Source of the DNA: Malania oleifera
Taxonomy: Eukaryota > Streptophyta > Magnoliopsida > Santalales > Ximeniaceae
DNA: 64,000 nucleotides
Reading direction: 5' to 3'
Assembly: GCF_029873635.1 (NCBI RefSeq)
Contig: NC_080425.1
Span: 47,166,178 to 47,230,177 of the forward strand
Every line of letters starts with the position of its first letter. Positions within the stretch are counted from its first letter, which is position 1. Position numbers and translations under genes: made by a program. Below are positions 1-48,290 of the stretch, in pieces. The notes below the pieces were generated by a model that did no database searches, had not been told where the DNA came from, and saw only the letters and a list, made by a program, of their open reading frames with translations.

Positions 1-11
1 GTAATGCTAAA

Positions 12-2364
12 CTACTCCGTGCTGCAGCGAGGTCGTCTCCGGGGTCGTGGTGGCTGCCGTCTGCGTCTACCCTCTCCCTGCTCGTCAGCATCATCAGGTG
101 TCCTGGCCCGTCGTGCTGGATGTGAATCCTCTCCCCCAAGAGGTGCTGCATCATCATCATCAGCCATGCAGAGCGCACGCGGTGAGAAATGATATGATGT
201 CTCGGGACGAGAACGAGGCGGCCTAAGGGGTGCATCGACCTCCACCCCATCGAAAAGATCGTCCAATAAAAATGACATGGATGGGGTAGCAGCAAAGTCG
301 GATGGGGCATCAGTCGGTCTGCTCAATGGTCCGGCAATATGAGCTGCAGTGGAAGGCGCATAAGGCGCTGACGGGCCTAACAAGTACTCGCCCTGTAAGA
401 CTGGTGGGGAGGACATGGGAGTCCCTGGACGACTAGAGGAGGCATGTCGTCCTCCTCGTACTGGAGCTGGTCGACCTCCTCGTGCTGGTACATCAGGTCG
501 ACCTCCTCGTTCTGGGATCCGTCGACCGTCCTCGTGGACGAGGTCCAGTGCAACACTCATCAATCGGTGGATCGCAGGATCCAACGAGATCTGGTCTGCC
601 TCAATGACTATGTCAGCCTGCAGGATATGAACATATTTTATTAACGCATTGAAATCGAAATGTATATGTAATAAAATGAGTTGTGGCATTAATCTTCTTT
701 TGAGGCTCAAATATACAGCTGTGGTCCTGTCGACGAAGCGGCGTGTGATAGACTTATACCAAGTGAAGTATGGGTCATCTAGACGTATCGGACTGTGCTT
801 CGCCACTCCTCGTACGATGTAGTCTCGCCGATGCTCCCACGCAGTGACGAATATCGCGTGCGTACTCGACCAGTCTGTGACCCCTCAACCGCGCCCATCC
901 ATGCCGTGGAGATCGTCCCCAACAATATCTACCCCCGAAGTCATAAATAGGGCGGGAATGACCTGTCGAAACCCGAACTGTCGCATGACTCGATCGGGGA
1001 GATACCACTTAATAATATGAAAGCATATGAGTGGCACTCGCGCTACCCACAAGTCCCTCCCGTCTGCATAGGCAGGCGGCATGTCGGCTAAAATCTCATC
1101 CGTGTAGGGCATCCATATAAACTGCAGTTAGACAAAATAAAAAGTTAAGCGGACTATACACAACTGAAAGAAAGAAAGAAATACTTTCATGTGCTATACT
1201 TTAACTGATTTATACCTCATGCTCCCAGTGCATGTCCAACTCGAACCTGTACCAGGGCAATGTGTGAAGCGCAACCATCGATGCCCTCAAGTCATCCCTC
1301 CATCTGTATAAGTTGAAATGTAAGTTTTCAAATGCAAGACTACTACATATTACGAATTAGTATTCGTAATAGTTATTGAGTGAATGAGAAGGGATAGATA
1401 AAATTTGTACTGACCGATATGTGAGTGGGAGAGGATCAACTGGACGACCGTCCTGACCCCTCTCAATCTGCAGGAAACCTCGCCGCATAGGCGCAAATGA
1501 AGGAAATCTCTCCCAAGCCCAAACCTGGAGTAAGTGAAGGGGGCCCGCAATCTGTGTCTTTGAGTGGTGCGCGGCGCGACACATCTCCCTGTACAACCAC
1601 GCCAAAGTGGCGGACCCCCAACTATACGAGTGACACGCTCCGAAGTCCTTAAGAAGTGGAAGGAACATAAGATGCGCATAACTACCGGAAACATCCGAGA
1701 AGATCACCCCACAAATCAAACGCAACAAGTGGGCTCGTGCGTGACATGCTATCGTCTAAACATCTGCATGTGCCAGGAGCTCACGAAACGCATCCCCCTT
1801 AAGGAACCACATACGGATGCGTGCACCAACCAACTCGCTGTCAGGCAGAACGACGCCTAACAAATGCTCGCACATAGTACATAGGGTGAGTCGACCCTAA
1901 CGGTCTGTAGGTCCCTCCACTGGTCCGGTAGTGCGACCAGTGACAGCTCGCCCATCAATCAGCAACCCGAACAAAACAGCTACGTCCTGTAATGTGACGG
2001 TGGCCTCGCCATGAGGTAGGTGGAACGTGTGCATCTCGGGTCTCCATCGCTCCACCAATGATGTGACAAGATGCCAATCAAGCTGGATATGAGCAATCCG
2101 ATAAATGCCATAAAACCCCGCATCATGTATCAGCTGGACAATGTGGGGGTCTGCCTCTAACCAATGCTTGGCAAACTGCGTGCCCCCTCGGCAGCACAGG
2201 GGCTCCGCATGCTCATCAGCCCACGCTCGGCTGGCCCTGTGATGATCGCCCATCGTCAAGACGCTCGGATCGGACGGCCCTGGATCAATCTTGGAAATGC
2301 ATCGTTGCATCAGAATAGGTATATACAACAAAAAAAAATGGTGTGAAATAGTATAAAACTGCAT
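12..2364 (-). pseudogene. Plant mobile domain (PMD/MAIN-like) coding region, degenerate, intron-containing
   Basis: Conceptual translation gives the aminotransferase-like plant mobile domain found in MAIN/MAIL1 and in many plant transposons. Landmarks in order: IDPGPSDPSVL near 2290, GFYGIYRIAHIQLDWHLVTSLVERWRPEMHTF-type block at about 2130-2020, GEATVTLQDVAVLFGL at about 2010-1965, AHLMFLPLLKDF and YSWGSATLAWLYREMCRAA at about 1680-1570, LLQVWAWERFPSF at about 1530-1500, then WMPYTDEILADMPPAYADG at about 1110-1055 and HSPIRLDDPYFTWY at about 795-750. A proline/arginine-rich tail ends at a TAG at 12-14. Plausible introns separate the blocks (donor after LTYR near 1417, acceptors near 1295, 1125 and 630). 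Frame breaks near 1897, a TAG in the segment before 1728 and a TGA near 890 show decay. It lies directly behind the MULE transposase on the same strand, so it was probably the C-terminal part of one transposon polyprotein. Confidence 0.8.
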
Positions 2365-4976
2365 ACGATATCAACGGGACGGTCCCGCTGCATCGCCCGA
2401 GTGGGTCCTTCTCGGACACCTTGTGCGATTATGCCCTTCTTGATGACATAACCGCACGTGCTCCTTTTCCTACCTTCCCTAGCGTCCATCTCATTGTGTA
2501 TACGGGAGCTCCTTGGACGACCTTTATGTCGAGCATATGCTGGATTTGCCTGTATAGTCGGCAACGACGATGCTGGCCAATACGCCTCGTGCATAATCGG
2601 CTGAAAATCCGCCGCATATGTCGCATAATGTTCGGCGGTGCTCCAACAAGGCTCAACGTACTGCATGGCGTTGAGTCGTGTCTCCGCACATGCAGCAAGA
2701 AGGTGGGAGCATGGAAAGTGTAAGGCTTGCCACTTCCCATACGAGCAGCTGTGCAAATCCTAAATGCGCAGCGTTTGCACGTTGTTTCCTTTATGAGGTC
2801 CCAACTGCGCAGTCATGATGCTAAAAGTACCTCTAGACTGGTTGAATGTCGTCACGCGATGTCCGGTCGCCTTCAACTTCCTTCTTTCCATCGCAAGCAA
2901 TATATGAGGAGTTAATGCATTTCCTCCTGATATTGTATTACGAGCAGCCTTACGTCGGCTATTGAAATAAAGTGCAACGCGATAAAATGTCAGTTGCACA
3001 AGGGCAGTGATTGGGAGGCTACGAGCGCCCTTAAGGACGGCGTTGAAACATTCGACGAGGTTTGTCGTCATGTTCCCATACTTTCTGCCCCCGTCGTGGC
3101 ACTGAGTCCACATATGAGGAGTGATTTGATCAAAGAACGTCTTCGTGGGTTCCCCACCCTCATCGAAGATCTTCTCCATCAACATGTTAAACTTTCTGAC
3201 CTGATGCTCCTTTCCCGCGCGCTCAGCCATTCGCTTCAGATTGACACTGTGCACTTTCGTGCTGAAATTGCTTACAACGTGTCGAAGGCAGAATCGGTGG
3301 TGCGCACGCGGTGGCTGCCAATCGGGATTGTGAGACACTACAGCGATGATCCCTGGATGCCTATCTGATATAAGGCAAATGTCGTCCCTATCGGTAATGG
3401 AACGAAGACAACACAAAAACCAATTCCATGTGTCTAAACTTTCCTCTTGCACAATAGCAAATGCAAAGGGAAATATTTGCCTATTTGTATCCGGGCACGT
3501 CGCAATAAGGAGTTTTCCCTTGTACTTACCGTACAAGTGTGTCCTATCTATACATATTACAGGAGGATAGTGGGGAAAACCCTGAATAGATGCTGCGAAT
3601 GCCCAAAAGACTGATACAAATGTTATGGTCTGATTGCTGCCTGGTATAGGGTTCCACCTCCACTTGACGACAGTACCAGGATTATAAGTGCACATTGCTT
3701 CCATCCACCTAGGCAATGTCTGATAAGACTTCTCCCAATCGCCGAATACTTGGGCAATTGCCTTCTGTTTTCCTAAACAAATTTTCTTATATGAGATTTA
3801 ATAGCCAAAATGATGATCTATGAATTCTTTCAATGTAGCGATTGAGGTCGACGCATCACCCCTTATCATATTCACAATCTCACTAGCAATATGGTCTTGC
3901 AAGAGGAGTTCATTCAAGCATGTGTGCGGACCACCATATTGAGTGATTTCGAAGAATCGATGTTTCTAACGATACATCACACGCAGTCTCCAACTGCATT
4001 CAGAGTTCTTACACCTAACAACCCATAATAGTGGGGTCGACTGCAGGACGTGGAAGTCATGGTGCGTTTGAGCGTGGTATATTCGCACAGCAGCTATCAA
4101 TTGATCTTTCGACCCGAATAGCATCCCTTGACTCAGTTATGATGATTCATCCCAACGAGTTACCCGTATAGGAAGCTCGTCACCATGGGACAAATCTGCA
4201 GCATCTACGTCAATTACACCATACATAGGAGGTTCGTCCATGAAATCTGCTGTATACGTGAAATCGTTCAATTGACGGGGGGGTGGGTCGACATCATCGG
4301 GGAACTCGTTCGTCCCTTCACCAATTTCCTCCTCGTACGTGTCATCTTGTAAATGAACATCGTTCGTGATGTTCATCCCCACGTCCAGCGCGTTGTTCGC
4401 TATTGCGAACAACGATCCTGTTTGTTCTGCTGAAACATCTTCGCAAACACCATGATAATTCGTATGAATAGTAGTGCCTTCGTACGTCTGCGCCTCGAAT
4501 GACGATCGTGGACATTCGTTCATATCCACAACAAGCATCCCACCAACATTGGCATCTTCTTCATCCGCTTCAACCACGTGCTCAATAGACGTTCCCGGCT
4601 GCCCATGTGCGGCGACACCCATCTGAGGAATGAGTTCAACATACAGTTGCACAGTCAAATATGTCGTCCCTACGCAGTGTGCATCCAACACCATGCGCAA
4701 ACCGTAATCACTAGTTACGGGAACAACCTCATAGAAGATTGTATCATGATGCCCTTTAACCGGGTATCTTGCGGTTAACCGCAATGCATATTGATTTGGA
4801 TCAATTTGCAAATACTTGTATATCTTCGTATGCAATTTAGTTAATTTACACCTATGACCAATTCTAATAGGTTGAACTGGCAGAATACTATAACTAACAC
4901 CGGTTTGGCCGGTTATAATGTTACCCCCCATGTACAACAATACCGGAACCGGAATACTGCTTGAACTTCTTGCCAT
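2310..4976 (-). mobile_element. MULE (Mutator-like) transposase, inactivated by in-frame stops
   Basis: The start MARSSSSIPVPVL is at 4976. Residues 1-279 are the MULE N-terminal region. The MuDR-type domain follows (GMLFGSKDQLIAAVRIYH, about 4125-4070), then GKQKAIAQVFGDWEKSY near 3770. The MULE DDE core is at 3716-2760: ICIDRTHLYGKYKG, LISDRHPGI, HRFCLRHVVSNF and NLVECFNAVLKGAR. A SWIM zinc finger follows (CSYGKWQALHFPCSHLLAAC, about 2750-2690). Stops at 4137-4139 (TAA), 3966-3968 (TAG), 3798-3800 (TAA) and 2760-2762 (TAG) all lie in one continuous frame, because the distances are multiples of three. A CCHC zinc knuckle near 2450-2410 is readable only after a one-base shift. The gene is therefore dead but recent enough to align end to end. 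TIRs and the 9-bp target duplication were not identified. Confidence 0.9.
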
Positions 4977-7387
4977 CTAGATTGACGCCCGGTAAATATA
5001 AAAAACCTACGCAAAACAATAATTTTATGTATAAGTAGTATGCTAAGTGAATAGTGAACAAAAATTATTTTCAATACGTTCATGTGCATGCAATATTCTC
5101 TAAATGTTTCACTTGTCACTTTGAAAATATTCTTGCATGCAATTCTGACTTCTCTATGAAAAGTCGTATCGAAATTTGGGCAGCATGCCAAGTGTAATTT
5201 GATCATTTACTCATTTTTACAATGACCCTTAAACGTTTGCAGACAATATAATAATATAGTTGAAGCATGCGAGAACCTATGATATCTACCAGCATGCAAT
5301 TTACATTACTGCATTAGCCATGTAGGAGGTATTTAAATTCGCGCTTAGAAAACAAATACTTTTAGATATAACATATAATATCTTTGAAATTTTTTTGTAA
5401 GCAAGCCTTCAATTAATGCGTGTGTCACAAATATTTATTTAATATTTCATAAAAATTAATTAACATTTTATATTTATATTATATAATAAAATTAATTATA
5501 TATATATATGTATGTATATACATATCTCAAATATAGATTCAAAAGCTCCAAAACATCATGTGCCTTTGAGTGTGTACTAAATAATTAACTTATAATTCCT
5601 TCAACTTATATGCATGCGACTATCATATTCACATTGCTTCCAAATATTAATAAAAAATTATTTTTAATATATCATTTATCTCTAATGAACTCATCTTGTC
5701 ACTAATTTAGAAAGTTATTTTTTATACATAAGAAAGAAAATGAGACTCATTTTTCTAATTTTTTCTTAAACAAAATTTGGGAGGAGTGAGAATCCACACA
5801 TCAATTATGATTCAAGTTCAAGTTATGTTGAATTTTATCTAAATTTTAACAAATTTATATATAAAGTTTCAAATTTGTGTCATCAAATACAATATAATTT
5901 ACAAATTTTGATAAGTCAATATAGAGAAGTGATGCGAAAAGCTTGATGAAGATGACACTACAATGATACATATAAATAATTATCTCCCAAAGGCAACTAG
6001 TTAACCACATACCTTTTGTCATTTATATAGTTTGTATTATCAAATTCCAAACACAAACAAATCATAGTCATGTGTAGTAGATCGGATCGTACTCTAACAA
6101 AAAAATTTGTATGATTTTGGCATGGATCACACTCAATATGAGTATATAAGACTAATGTTGAACAAGTTAAATTAACTTAAATATAACCTTTTAACTTTAT
6201 TATTAAGCATTTATAGATCAACAAACTACAACTTATTTGTTACTATAAGATAATTATATAATAGAAAATTTTATAATACTTTTGAAATCCCGAGGAAGAT
6301 CAATGAAATTTTTAAAAATTTTAAAAAATCTTCACTGAAGTGCAAATGGCTTGATTTCAATATATAGTTTTTGGATTCCAAATTTGGAGGGCTTCTCATT
6401 GGGATGTAAAAATTATATTTTGGAAGATTGAAATTAAATTAGAGAAGTAGTAAGAAGATAGTCAATGATATTTTGAATTGTTTTGACCTAAATTTTAACC
6501 ATAAAATTACGTATCCATATGTATATTCATAGTGGTTCATAGTAAATTAAATTCAAGTTAAGTTCAGCAAGTTTAAATTCAGTTCTAATTATTTTGTACA
6601 TGAAGATGTTACTCGTTTGATTACGAACCACATGTAAAAATGGATGGATCATACTACATTCAAAGAGATGTTATTTTGTATATTATTACTATAAAAAAGA
6701 ACTATGGTATTGAGAAGGGGGGGTAAAAGAAAAGGGGAAGCACTTGAATTATTGAATATGATTATTAATAAGTTTGTAGAATGACCATACTTTAAAAGAA
6801 AAAAAAAAAAAAGGTTTTTAAAATTGATCAAGATAACCAAACTATATTATAATATTCTTCAATGGAACCACACATCCGAGGGTAGTATTGTCGCCCTTGT
6901 TACGAATTAGGAAGGACTTGTAATACCCATTAGAAATGACATTGTGCATTCCAAAATAACCTTATCAAAGTGAGTTAAGACCCACAAATAATACAAAAAA
7001 TACAAACAAACAAATGTCCTAAACACTATTTCTTCTTTGATATTAATGAATATGTAAATTTAAAATATTGAAGATAAAATTTGAAGCATAAATATTTGAT
7101 CAATATACTTTTTTTTTATTTCAAATATTCAGATTATATTATTAAAAATTTACATGATTATGCGGAGTATATACAAATACTATTAAAGACATAAACGTTA
7201 ATGAAATTATTAATTAAAAAAACTAACCTTCCTCTAGATGCAGCAACGAACCCAAATACTCGGAACATGGCGTGTGATATCAAACCAACTCAAAACATAA
7301 ATAATTATCTCATGTAAATCTCAGTAAGTTAAATAAAATATTCACGTTTTTTTCTAAATATTAAATAACATACCCCATCTTCGACCC
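4977..7387. other. AT-rich intergenic DNA, no gene seen
   Basis: The sequence is strongly AT-rich, with a short TA run near 5500-5512 and A/T homopolymers near 6800 and 7110. No reading frame resembles a protein family. The MULE 5' terminal inverted repeat should lie in the first part, but I could not define it. Confidence 0.6.
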
Positions 7388-7870
7388 TTAAATAGCCTCG
7401 CCTCGCCTTCGCCCGAGCTCGAACGGTCACTTGCACCTCGAACGGTCACCTGCCAACCCAACGGTCCTCTGCAAGCTCGAAGGTCTGCAACTTTTCTCCT
7501 TTTCTCCTTTGCAATATTGTGTTCTGAGAAGGCTCGGGGAGGAATTCAACAGACGAAGCAAATCTCGCATAACCATCCTGCGAGATTTACCACGTGTCAC
7601 CACGCGGATGGATGTCAGGGGCAAATCTCGCAGCTTCGTCCTGCGAGATTTCCGCCACGCGTCACGACCAGTTCGCTGCCTCGTAATCTCGCAGCCACAC
7701 GTCGCCTCTCCGTTCAATGGCTTCTTAAATCTCGCATCTTGGAGCTGCGAGATTTCTTCAAGCGTCGCCACGCGTCACCTGCCCCCTGTTTCTCTCTTTG
7801 CCACGCGTCAAAAGCAGAGTGGCCATCAGTTTAAATCTCGCAGCATGAAGCTGCGAGATTACGTGAGCAT
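7388..7870. repeat. GC-rich repeat with four identical-arm 29-bp hairpins
   Basis: Four perfect or near-perfect palindromes have the arms AAATCTCGCA / TGCGAGATTT and a 9-nt spacer: 7560-7588, 7623-7651, 7727-7755 and 7833-7861 (last arm base is A). A half-site AATCTCGCAG is at 7685-7694. The spacers differ: TAACCATCC, GCTTCGTCC, TCTTGGAGC, GCATGAAGC. CCACGYGTCA words recur next to the hairpins (about 7590, 7654, 7764, 7800). The first contains an ACGTGTC core like an ABRE/G-box. The 5' part (7388-7480) repeats CTCGAACGGTCAC and CAACGGTC. The block is far richer in GC than its flanks, so it is probably a dispersed repeat of unknown class. The 194-residue open frame across it (7431-8015) is not a believable protein. 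Confidence 0.75.
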
Positions 7871-8648
7871 TATTTTGGGAAAAAATTTCTCAATCAGAGT
7901 ATTATTTTATATTTTATTTTTTTTTAATTATAAAACGGGAAAAAACTCCACGCACACGCCCACACGCCAATATGCCATCTTCGATCTTTCTCTTTTAGGC
8001 AGCCTAGCACCATAGCACGCTGCACGTCGTCGCCGCACACCATCTTTCTCTTCCAGTCTTGCCGTCTCTCAAGAGTCGAGCCTCACAGATCCTCTCGCCT
8101 CTCGCTACTGCTCTCCCCTCGGGCCTCTGCATATCCTCTAACCTCAGTTCGTCTTACTATTAGTCTTCCTCTCACTCTCAGCCTCAATCTTTTTTCTCAC
8201 GATCTCACCCTCATTCTTCCTCTCCCTCTCCCTCACCCTCTCGACTCTCACTCTCAATCTCCCTCTCGGCTCTCACAGTCTCACTCTCAGAGTCTCAATT
8301 TCTCTCTTACTTTGAGATGTGCAAATAAAATTTTTTTTTTTCACATTTTATATTTTTTAAAAAATTTTAATAAATAAGATAAGGAGTTTTCTTTAGAAAA
8401 AAATTAAAAAAAAAATTAAAATATATAAATTATCTTTTAAATAAATCAAATAGCGGATTTGAATTTATATGTTAATGTAAACCAAATTCGAATTCATTTA
8501 ATCTCAATTGGTACAAACTCCGCCCGTTAACCCGTTTTTTTTACTCCGATGCCAGATCCAAACGATACCTAAAGGGTGAATCCAGAAAGGAACTTGAAAG
8601 ACGAGGAAGGTGGAGAGAGGTAAGTGAGAGGAGGAGAGGAGCAGAGAG
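7871..8648 (+). promoter_or_regulatory. Putative EMC2 promoter and 5' leader
   Basis: The segment lies immediately upstream of the EMC2 start. From about 8010 to 8315 it is pyrimidine-rich, with repeated CTCTC and CCCTC words. A T/A-rich stretch follows at 8326-8450, then a purine-rich leader (GAGG/GAGAG words, 8580-8648) running into the ATG at 8649. I saw no clear TATA box at a fixed distance. The transcription start cannot be set from sequence alone. Confidence 0.45.
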
Positions 8649-45354
<36,706 letters not shown>

Positions 45355-46600
45355 TCATAACTTCGCTGATTGAAGCTCCTTATTTTTGTATCGCTCCCCC
45401 AGTTCAAAACTGAAAAAAGGTCACTGGCATTCTCGTAATTTAGTGCACATACAGGGCTGGAATTTTAAATATTCTAGATTTTATTGTCTTTTAATTTATT
45501 TCTTATATTTTCTTTTACGAGGCTGTCATGCATTTTTCTTAGGGTTGTTAAATGTTCCCCATTCACCATTAGAAACATTAAAAACAGTTTGTGTACATTT
45601 TGCTTTATGAAATATTAGTCCTTGTTTTACAACATTTCTTAAGATTTCATTTCCAAATTTATTTGAGCATATGAAATTAATGTAGTGGATATATTTACAT
45701 GGACAATAATGAAACTAACCTGCAAACTATATGTAATATGATGGTTAAACTTTGTGCTAAGCTTTTTTGGAACAGTATACTCCTTTAAGCATTTCATTTA
45801 GTCTATACTTATTATATGACAAAATTTTAACAAAAATTTAATTAAAACTTAAATTGAAATTATATAATTAAATATCGCTAAAATAAATAATTGTGTAATT
45901 GTGGCATTTTTGAAAGCTGACTTATTTTTCATTCTATTCCAATTCTTATTCCTGAAATACCGAACATGGGAATAGTAATGGCATTTCGATGCTAATTCCA
46001 TTCATACTCTAATTTTATTCCTATTTCGATTTCTTTTAAGTTGTCAAGGAAAGCAAAAAGAAAACGTAAAATATACCAAATCAAAGAACAAAAATTTAAT
46101 TCTACTCATTATGAGCATTTTTTTTCTTATTCTTTAATTATAGTAGAATATATTTTCATTTTTATTAGTATTTGGTATAAAGAATAAATATAATGAAAAA
46201 TGAGTTTCCTTCATGTTTTCTATTCTTTTCATTTTCCCTATCAAATTCCTTGATCTAAATGGAGCCTTAGAGTACATTTGCATCAAGAATTTTATTTAGA
46301 GAAAATAAAAGAAAATAAATTAAAGAAAAAAAGTCATTTTTTATTGTATTTTACCGCAGTATTAAATATTATTGAAAAGGGAGCTTTATTTTAACATGAT
46401 TAAAAAGCAAGAAAAATTAAATATTAATGATATGTTTTTATTTTGTTCATGAATTATTTATCACATTTCTTGAATCTATTTTCCACCATATTATAAACAA
46501 AATTGAATCGTTGCTATTGTTGTTTTTTTTTTTTTTTGAGATTGTGAGCATGAAATCATTCTTGAGATCGTGAACATGAAAACTGCATTTATTGAATTAG
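45355..46600 (+). other. EMC2 3' flank, AT-rich
   Basis: Expected to hold the EMC2 3' UTR and polyadenylation site. AATTAA/AATAAT words near 45680-45720 are candidates only. The rest is AT-rich and non-coding. Confidence 0.45.
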
Positions 46601-48290
46601 ATTTTGGTCAGGAAAGACAAATTTTATTGTTGTGCAAAGTGGTCTGAATGCCAATGACAAATCATATACGGAACAAGCAATGTAAGCAACTAACGATGAA
46701 TATACGGAAATAATCAATCAAATGAAATAAAACAATAAGAAAACACAATACAATAAATTACGTGGTTTGACAATGTGTCCATGTCCACAGGGGCAAGCGA
46801 CTGATTTTCACTATCAATTCATCAAACTTACATTAAGGGTTACAAAATATAATTTATATGCTAACCTTATGCGTATAGAAGATTTAAATTATATCTAAAA
46901 CACGCTTGTAGGCTATAGCAATTTCCGTAGGAAAATCCTCCAAAATCTCCTAATCTACTGATCTTCCGATTCAGAATCGATGATCTGCTTGGAACAAAAC
47001 TGTCGATCATATTGTCGACCAAACAGTCGACGATTTCTTCCTACAACCTCTTTGTTCTTTTCTTCACTATGCTTTTCCGGTGCATGCGTTCCGCTCAATA
47101 TGAGCCACATATTCAACATATTATGATGATTTATTCTTATTTGAATCAATCTTATGTGAATGATTTTGCAAGAAAATAAGGGAGCCGAAGGCTGTACATG
47201 TTCTTAGATGATTAAACAAACATAAAAATTATGTTCTTAAATTTCCTTTGCAGAATCAATAAAGGGCCTTTAGAATCAAGAAAGGAACTTAAAATCATAA
47301 AAAAATCAAGGGTTTTGATGAAGTATTACTTGTTTTCCTAGATTTTAAGTTTTCTCAAATTTTTTTTGAGAGGTATGCCATCATTTTTTAGATTGCCCAA
47401 ATTAATTTCTCAAAATTCTAAAATTTTGAGTGCATATCTCGTATTTTCTCTCCAATTCTAGGGATGAAAATGTTTATGTTGTGAAATATCTAGGAAATAT
47501 ACTTAAATTTAACTCTTAGCATTGTAGTCATTTAAGCATGAATGAAAAATTGAGTGTTATGTATACATATAAATAATGTTGAAATATTTGAATCTCTAAT
47601 TTGATGTTAAAAATTAGAATCAATGAAAGCAATTTGAAGTTACCATGATTATTTGAGAGCTAATGAGCATAATTGATTGTGTCCTCACCTATCATGAGAT
47701 ACAATTAATGGTGTTCATTATGGAGAAATTTTTTGATCATGTGAATTGTTCAAGACTACTATTGGCACTACGAATTTCATGATTGGTTGTCATACCCTAT
47801 CAGTGTGTTATTGGTTATGAAATTTTTAGCCTGAATAAATAAAGTGAACTGGGTATGATACATTTGGAGATTCAGATACCCTATTAGTATTGAATTTTTT
47901 AAATGTATAATGTTTGATTACTTTGCTTTATTATGAGATAAATTATTTTAGCATTATAGTTTGAGACCCTTACGTGGGACTATAATTGTAAAAGGGTTGG
48001 TATGTTCCCCGTGTTTGAATAGACAATAAGGAAATTGTTTCTATAGCATGTTTTCATTGTTTGCATGCATAATGAATACATTCATCTACTATTCCTCAAT
48101 TGCTTTATCTCTGCAATTACCTGCCATTAAAACATCGTCTAGGACCAATTATAAGGACTAGATCGAGTCTCTTTGGGTTCACCTCACCATCATGAAGGTG
48201 GATTTGGCACCGAGAGATGTGAACTTGTGAAGTCAAGTAAAAATGCTTTTTCTAGTGAGAGAACTTATTATGAGAAATGAGAACACTCAA
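46600..48290. other. Diffuse retrotransposon-like remnants
   Basis: At 46760-46800 the text TACGTGGTTTGACAATGTG and the following CCACAGGGGCAAGCG resembles inverted LTR sequence common in plant retroelements. The rest to 48290 is non-coding and may be the leader of the adjacent copia remnant. No primer-binding site was found. Confidence 0.35.

Noticed and set aside
4..630. Plus-strand open frames opposite the PMD tail
   Set aside because: GC-rich antisense shadows of the minus-strand PMD region, which carries the recognisable motifs.
2994..3368. 124-residue plus-strand open frame
   Set aside because: Antisense shadow of the MULE DDE core.
7560..7861. CRISPR array
   Set aside because: The repeats are 29-bp palindromes whose variable part is the 9-nt loop, spacing between them is irregular, there are no cas genes, and the genome is a plant's.
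7431..8015. 194-residue open frame upstream of EMC2
   Set aside because: It runs through the hairpin array and pyrimidine-rich leader. Its repeats are read-through of the palindromes, and no protein family is recognised.
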